A DNA stretch of 64,000 nucleotides. Source: Naganishia liquefaciens. Taxonomy: Eukaryota; Basidiomycota; Tremellomycetes; Filobasidiales; Filobasidiaceae. The stretch lies in NCBI GenBank assembly GCA_013423385.1, contig BLZA01000009.1, forward strand, positions 930,001 through 994,000, in the 5' to 3' direction. A model generated the notes under the pieces. That model saw only the letters and a program-made list of their open reading frames with translations, did not search any database and was not told the origin of the DNA. The translations under genes were made by a program, and so were the position numbers. Below, in pieces: positions 59,516-64,000 of this stretch. Numbering within the stretch: position 1 is the first letter of the stretch; each line of letters begins with the position of its first letter.

Positions 59516-60775
59516 ATGTCTGCTCCTGCCCACCCTCTCCTCTTCTGCATGGGAAACCCCTTGCTCGATCTCCAGGTCAGCAACGGCGAAGCCCTGCTGA
59601 AAAAGTACGACTTGAAGGCCAACGATGCCATTCTCGCCGAGGAAAAGCACATGAGCATGTGAGTAAGGAATTCTCTAGTCACGGCGGCTTCCGTGCTGAC
59701 TTTCCACTGCAAACAGCTACGACGACGTCGTCAAGGACTACCAAGTCACCTACGTTGCCGGTGGAGCCGCACAAAACGCCGCACGAGCGGCCGCTTATGT
59801 CTTGCCTCCCAACCACGTCGTCTACGTCGGTGCCGTCGGCAAGGATGAGCTCGCAGAGCAATTGCAAAAGGCCAATGAAAAGGAAGGCGTCGTCAGCGCC
59901 TACCAGGTCGTCGAGGACGACAAGACGGGCGCGTGTGCTGTCGTCTTGACCGGCCACGACCGGTGAGTCTTCAGGGTTTCTACGAGGTCAAGCGTCCGCT
60001 CACGCCGGGCCGCCCCCATCAGTTCCCTCGTCACCACCCTTCGAGCCGCCGAAAAGTTCTCCCCCTCGCACCTCGCCAAGCCCGAGATCAAGGAATACAT
60101 CGACCATGCCAAGTTCTTCTACATCGGTGGTTTCTTCCTTACCCACGGCATCGAGTCCGCCATCGAGGTCGCCAAGGCCGCCGCCGGCCGCGGCAAGGTC
60201 GTCGCTCTCAACCTGAGCGCGCCGTTCATTCCGCAGTTCTTCAAGGTGCAGCTCGACCAGCTGTTGCACTACGTGGATATCCTGATCGGCAACGAGTCCG
60301 AGGCTGCATCGTACGCCGAGGCGCAGGGCATGGCCGTGAGTCGTCCTATTGCTCTTTATTTGCTTACTCAAACCAACATCCTCCTTCCATCCAGGACTCA
60401 TCCGTCGCTCAAATCGCCACCGCGATCGCCAACCTGCCCAAGTCCAACGCCAGCCGCCCGCGACTCGTGATCATCACTCAGGGCGCTGAATCTACCCTCG
60501 TTGCCTCGTCCTCTCCCTCTTCTCACAAGGGCAAATGCAACCTCTCCACTGACGAGCCCAACCCCAAGACCTACCCTGTGCCGAAGCTCGCCGACGACCA
60601 GATCGTCGACACCAACGGCGCCGGCGATGCCTTTGCCGGTGGATTCTTGGGTGCGCATGTCTTGGGTAAGAGCCTGGACGAGTGTGTCGAGGTCGGTCAC
60701 AGGCTCGGTCAGAGGTGTGTTGGACACGTCGGCCCCACGTTCGGCGAGCGGGTCGATATCTTGAAGGATCTTTAA
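59516..60775 (+). CDS. ADO1: Adenosine kinase
   Basis: Phosphorylates adenosine to AMP; clears adenosine produced by the methyl cycle and salvages purines in the cytosol. Seen: start MSAPAHPLLFCMGNPLLDL in a CCACCATG context; the PfkB motif VAGGAAQNAARAA; AKFFYIGGFFLTHG; LNLSAPFIPQFF; ILIGNESEA; VIITQGAEST; and the catalytic anion-hole motif DTNGAGDAFAGGFL, followed by LGQRCVGHVGPTF. Introns near 59.66, 59.96 and 60.34 kb keep the frame (the first splits the Ile codon before YDDVV). Full length, ending VDILKDL. The codon bias is visibly stronger (C-ending) than in its neighbours, which suggests high expression. Confidence 0.96.
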
Positions 60776-61085
60776 AGAAAAGAGGTTGCTTTTCGTCATA
60801 GAGTGGAGCATTGCCAGACCAGATCCGATCGTTCAACCATTTGTAGGGGTCACCCACCTAGACGCGTCGCCGAGACGCCATCGAAAAAAGACAAAATAAA
60901 TAGTAAAAGCAAGTAACATGTAGATCAACTTGACATGTAGCTATAACCATTAAACAAATCATGTAAATCCCTCTGGCGACCGGCTTCGCGGACGCTTGGA
61001 ATCACTTTGCGCAGCTATCTTGGCGGCGACTTATTCGCTAGAAGTTGCATACCGCACGTTGTCGACCGTGCTTGATCGCTGGAAA
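60776..61085. other. Convergent intergenic region
   Basis: About 310 bp between the adenosine kinase stop and the F-box-like gene stop; nothing recognisable. Confidence 0.45.
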
Positions 61086-62598
61086 TCAGCCTACGTGGGC
61101 TTCACGCGAAGCGACAGCGCGCCTGGCAACCTCCTTATACATCTTGCCCTCTTCGGTATAGACAAAATGCACCTCTTCTCCAGCCCCGACAACGCACGCT
61201 GAAGCAGATACATCCCGCTCAATCGTCGCGTCGCTTCGATCCGGGAGCCGATCCGCCGCGTCCAAGTCGCCGATAGAGGTCGATCCGTCTTCCCTCGTGG
61301 ACTGTCGGTCGCACGCGCAAAGCGAGACGTACATGGATTGCACAGGTTGCAGAAGGTAGAGGGCCGCTGTCAGGTTGAGATCGCGTGCGAGATGCGTTCC
61401 GAGGAGTTTGAGGTCAATGCAGCTGTATGACTCGTCCTCACTGATGAATCCGGCAAGCTGTTTCAAGTCAGACCTTGCGGGTCAGGGCAAGGCTACGAAT
61501 TGCTTACCACTTCCGTACACGTCCTCGCGGCCTCGACGTTGAGGCCCTTGACGACCAACTCGGGCCTGGCCTCTTTGTCTCCCGCACACCACGCTCGAAC
61601 GGCGGGCAAAAGCATCGTCAGGAGCTCCGTGACCACCACCTGTACATGCGCGGCATCGAGCGCATCCAGCGTACAGAGAACGAGGTCGATGCATCGGAGC
61701 CAGGGATACGTGCGTAATTCGAGGTGGCGGCGCGCAACGGTATTTTTCTGCAGACCGGGCCATCGCAGCTCATGGACGTGCATTGAATCGACGAAGAAGA
61801 CTAGGCGAGTATGAAACGTCAAAGACTCCGACGCAGGGTCGACCCTATCTTGCAGAGGTGGCTCGATCGCATCGAGAAGCTTGATGGCGTCGTCTGTGCC
61901 GAACCTATAGTTTCCGCAGAGAAAGACTTCAAGTTCGTTGACGATCTCAGAAGATACGGCAGACGCATCAATGGGGAACGTCGCGGCGGCCTTGAGTGTG
62001 CCGACGAGACCTTTGGGAATCCAGTGCTTGCGGTTCTCCCATGCAATGTAAAAGTGTCGGTGCATCGGCGGACCGAAGAGGAAGCTAAGAGAGCAGTCGG
62101 CACCCAGAATCTACCAAGATGAACGCAGACTCACTCGATATGCGGCGCGCCCTTGGAACTCTGCAAGCGATCATCCCATCTCATTTTACGCCACTTTTCG
62201 ACGGCCAGCCGATCTTTGTTCCATCCTGCCTGCTTGTGTTGCCTTGGAGACGACACCGTAGCCCAGTTGAGATATACCGTCTTGTACAGGTCGTGGAGAG
62301 TTGTTTCGTGAATAGCGCGGCACGTCACGTTGAGCTTGGCAAGTGTGGCGAATGCATGTGACGATGCGAGATGCTTTGCAACGAAGCGGACGACAAGCAG
62401 AGGAATCGGACGAGGAGGCGCGATCTACAAGAACATCAGCAGCGGAATATAGCACTGGATGGGGAACATCCACTTGCCGCTCGACTTGTTCCGCCCGACG
62501 CGGCGTTTCCCCATTCATCATCAGCTCTTCGCACCGTCTGCCCATTACAAAACCTCGTCGAGACTCCGGGAACGCCCCCTGATCCGTGAATCATCCAT
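61086..62598 (-). CDS. F-box-like protein
   Basis: A probable substrate adaptor of an SCF-type ubiquitin ligase, or a diverged relative. Seen: an F-box-like segment (PIPLLVVRFVAKHLASSH followed by AFATLAKLNVTCRAIHETT and LHDLYKTVYL) encoded near 62.27-62.43 kb, directly after a TTGTAG acceptor. Then a middle exon (62.07-61.5 kb) beginning near HRHFYIAWENRKHWIP, with Leu-rich helices (LRCIDLVLCTLDALDAAHVQV), and a last exon with LAGFISEDESYSCIDLKLLG. It ends AVASREAHVG at 61086. The pattern of HLASS, TLAxLN and LYxTVYL is common in large F-box-like families of tremellomycete yeasts (recollection, not a search). The 5' end is unsure; 62598 is one possible ATG. Confidence 0.6.
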
Positions 62599-63055
62599 GC
62601 TTGCTGTGAAGAGAATCCAGGATTCCAGGCTCGCGGAGGACGGGAGTCTTGCGGCGGGTATCGGGGGCGAAACGGCGGGAAACGTTGCGGCGGGACTTGT
62701 GGCGGGTTGAAGACGAATACCATGATGTACGAGCTCGCGTCTGTGAGAACAGAGGAGGCGAGACGCTTCAGAGAGTCTGGGATGGATCTGCTGTGACGCC
62801 TTTTGCGCTTCTCGATTGTCGGCACCTGATGCGGATTCAACTTGAAACGCGAAAGAACAATGCCTGGGAGGAAACAGCCAAGGAAACAGCATCTTCCAAG
62901 CAGGGTTCCTCGCCAAACAGCGTTTCAGCTAGTGAGTGCCAAACGTTCGAACCGTTCAGGACAGCGGTCATCCTAATGTCTTGTCGTATTCTCGCAATAT
63001 ATCTACAACCCATGCTACACACACGCCCGCGATAGAATCCTGCCAAGCCCTTTTA
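62599..63055. other. Region between the F-box-like gene and ARPC4
   Basis: About 460 bp. It may include missed 5' exons of the F-box-like gene; frames on the minus strand are open but show no motif. Confidence 0.35.
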
Positions 63056-63834
63056 TCAAGCAAACTGGGGAAAACGCATTCATTCAGCGGCGTCGGTGCA
63101 GCGCGAGAAAAATCTACGTACAGTCGAGAGATACGATTCCGCTACTATTCGCGCACGCGCGTTGAGGGAGAGCTTCATTTCGCTAATCTCCTTGTCGACG
63201 TCTTGCATAAACCTGTGGCATGCAGGATGAGCGGCTGCACGACGAAGAATCACCGCAAGACTTACTCGATGATGAAATCTACGAGTTTGTGCTTGAGCAT
63301 CGTCTCGCCGTGAAAGTTTGTAATCAGGAATGAAATATCGTAACCCTTCAAACACTCTTCGTTAGCTCTTGTCCCGGACCCATCCGACCCGTTCAAAACT
63401 GACCTCGACCGGCTTCCTCCTCAAGATGACGAAATTCTCCGCACGCATCGTCATGAACCGCGTAAATTTTTTGCACAAGATGCGCTCAATCTCGTCCGCC
63501 TGCTTGATGGCGATGGATATGCGAATGGAATTGATCGAGGGCTCGACGAGGACGCGTTCGGATTCGTTACGCGAGATGATCAGTGGGTTGAGCAGGACTT
63601 CAACGGATGTGCTGCGAAAAAAGTGAGCAGGAAGAGGAGGAGGCGTCGACTGTGGGTGCTTACCCGGCTTCGATTTCGGGTACGTTGTGTCGCTCCACGA
63701 CTTCAGAGGAAAAGTTCTCGAGCGTGAGGGCGGCCGTCAGGGTGCTCCTGACGGCATTCAGGTAGGGCCGTAATGTGTTGGACTGCGACGGGGGTTAGCT
63801 CTCTCCTTACGACTCTGCGTTGATAGCTCACCAT
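63056..63834 (-). CDS. ARC19: Arp2/3 complex subunit 4 (ARPC4, p20)
   Basis: A core subunit of the actin-nucleating Arp2/3 complex; with ARPC2 it forms the scaffold at cortical actin patches. Seen: exons 63832-63834 (ATG only), 63664-63782, 63404-63611, 63266-63345, 63122-63212 and 63056-63064. Joined, they give 169 residues, against 168 in human ARPC4. Motifs run [108 protein letters not shown], and the end ESYLSTFA. Read-through of the last donor would give an unusual Arg/Phe-rich tail, so splicing to the 9-nt final coding exon is preferred. Confidence 0.96.
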
Positions 63835-64000
63835 TCTCGTTGGACCCGATATGGGAAGCGGCTGGGACGCTGCTGCACTCTGTTGAACCTCGACCTGTCA
63901 AGGACGCTGATGACGAGTACCGTGGACTGCACGACCGTGGTGCTCCCGCGCCAAAAGGGCGTGCTGCCAGAGTTGGCGGTTCCCCCCTTTGTTGACTTTG
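63835..64000. other. Right edge, upstream of ARPC4
   Basis: 166 bp upstream of the ARPC4 ATG; presumably its 5' leader and promoter, with no gene visible before the window ends. Confidence 0.45.

Noticed and set aside
63080-63121. ARPC4 read-through C terminus
   Set aside because: Adds an atypical tail, whereas splicing at 63121 to the 9-nt exon gives the family length and the expected end.

Overview
The window is nuclear DNA of a basidiomycete fungus. The genes are dense, on both strands, and split by many short introns (about 45-110 nt) with GT/AG ends and CTAAC/CTGAC-like branch sites. The F-box family near 61-62.6 kb has the look of those expanded in Tremellomycetes, so a tremellomycete yeast is my best guess, but that is inference. 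I see no bacterial operons, phage, CRISPR arrays or clear transposons.

Layout. 0.2-9.1 kb: NAD kinase (+), then a large SHPRH/IRC20-type SNF2-RING ubiquitin ligase (-). 9.5-15.3 kb: tubulin-folding cofactor B (+) and a Zn2Cys6 transcription factor (-). 16.1-25.5 kb: a Ser/Thr-rich single-pass membrane protein (-), then a UBP2/USP25-like deubiquitinase (+). 26-31.3 kb: a bacterial-type GH13_5 alpha-amylase (+), a GNAT acetyltransferase (-) and a BAP31/Yet ER protein (-). 32.7-39.5 kb: RNase H2 catalytic subunit (+), the ribosome-assembly factor NSA2 (-) and a POT1-like telomere protein (+). 40.2-47.5 kb: an HPP-family membrane protein (+), an intron-containing tRNA-Ala (-), an FLC/TRP-like membrane protein (-) and a UPF0538 protein (-). 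48.2-52.2 kb: two tandem paralogous ricin-B-lectin, Ala/Ser-rich, probably GPI-anchored wall proteins (+). 52.5-56.5 kb: a 12-bp minisatellite, a disordered protein (-) and a small unknown protein (+). 57-64 kb: the SAGA deubiquitinase UBP8 (-), adenosine kinase (+), an F-box-like protein (-) and the Arp2/3 subunit ARPC4 (-).

Most genes are unrelated housekeeping neighbours and not a pathway. Two themes stand out. The first is extreme exon fragmentation placed on conserved motifs: NSA2 has a start-codon-only coding exon followed by a 6-nt exon; the UBP2-like protease splits its catalytic Cys box over 9-nt and 22-nt exons; the transcription factor has a 21-nt exon inside its zinc cluster; the BAP31 homologue has a 13-nt exon; ARPC4 begins with a 3-nt and ends with a 9-nt coding exon. 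For NSA2 (260 aa) and ARPC4 (169 aa) these models give proteins of the usual family length. The second is the lectin pair, a local duplication with matching intron positions. No wholly new multi-gene system is evident. The least described items are the N-terminal domain of the POT1-like protein, the lectin-stalk proteins, the single-pass membrane protein and the microexon architecture.
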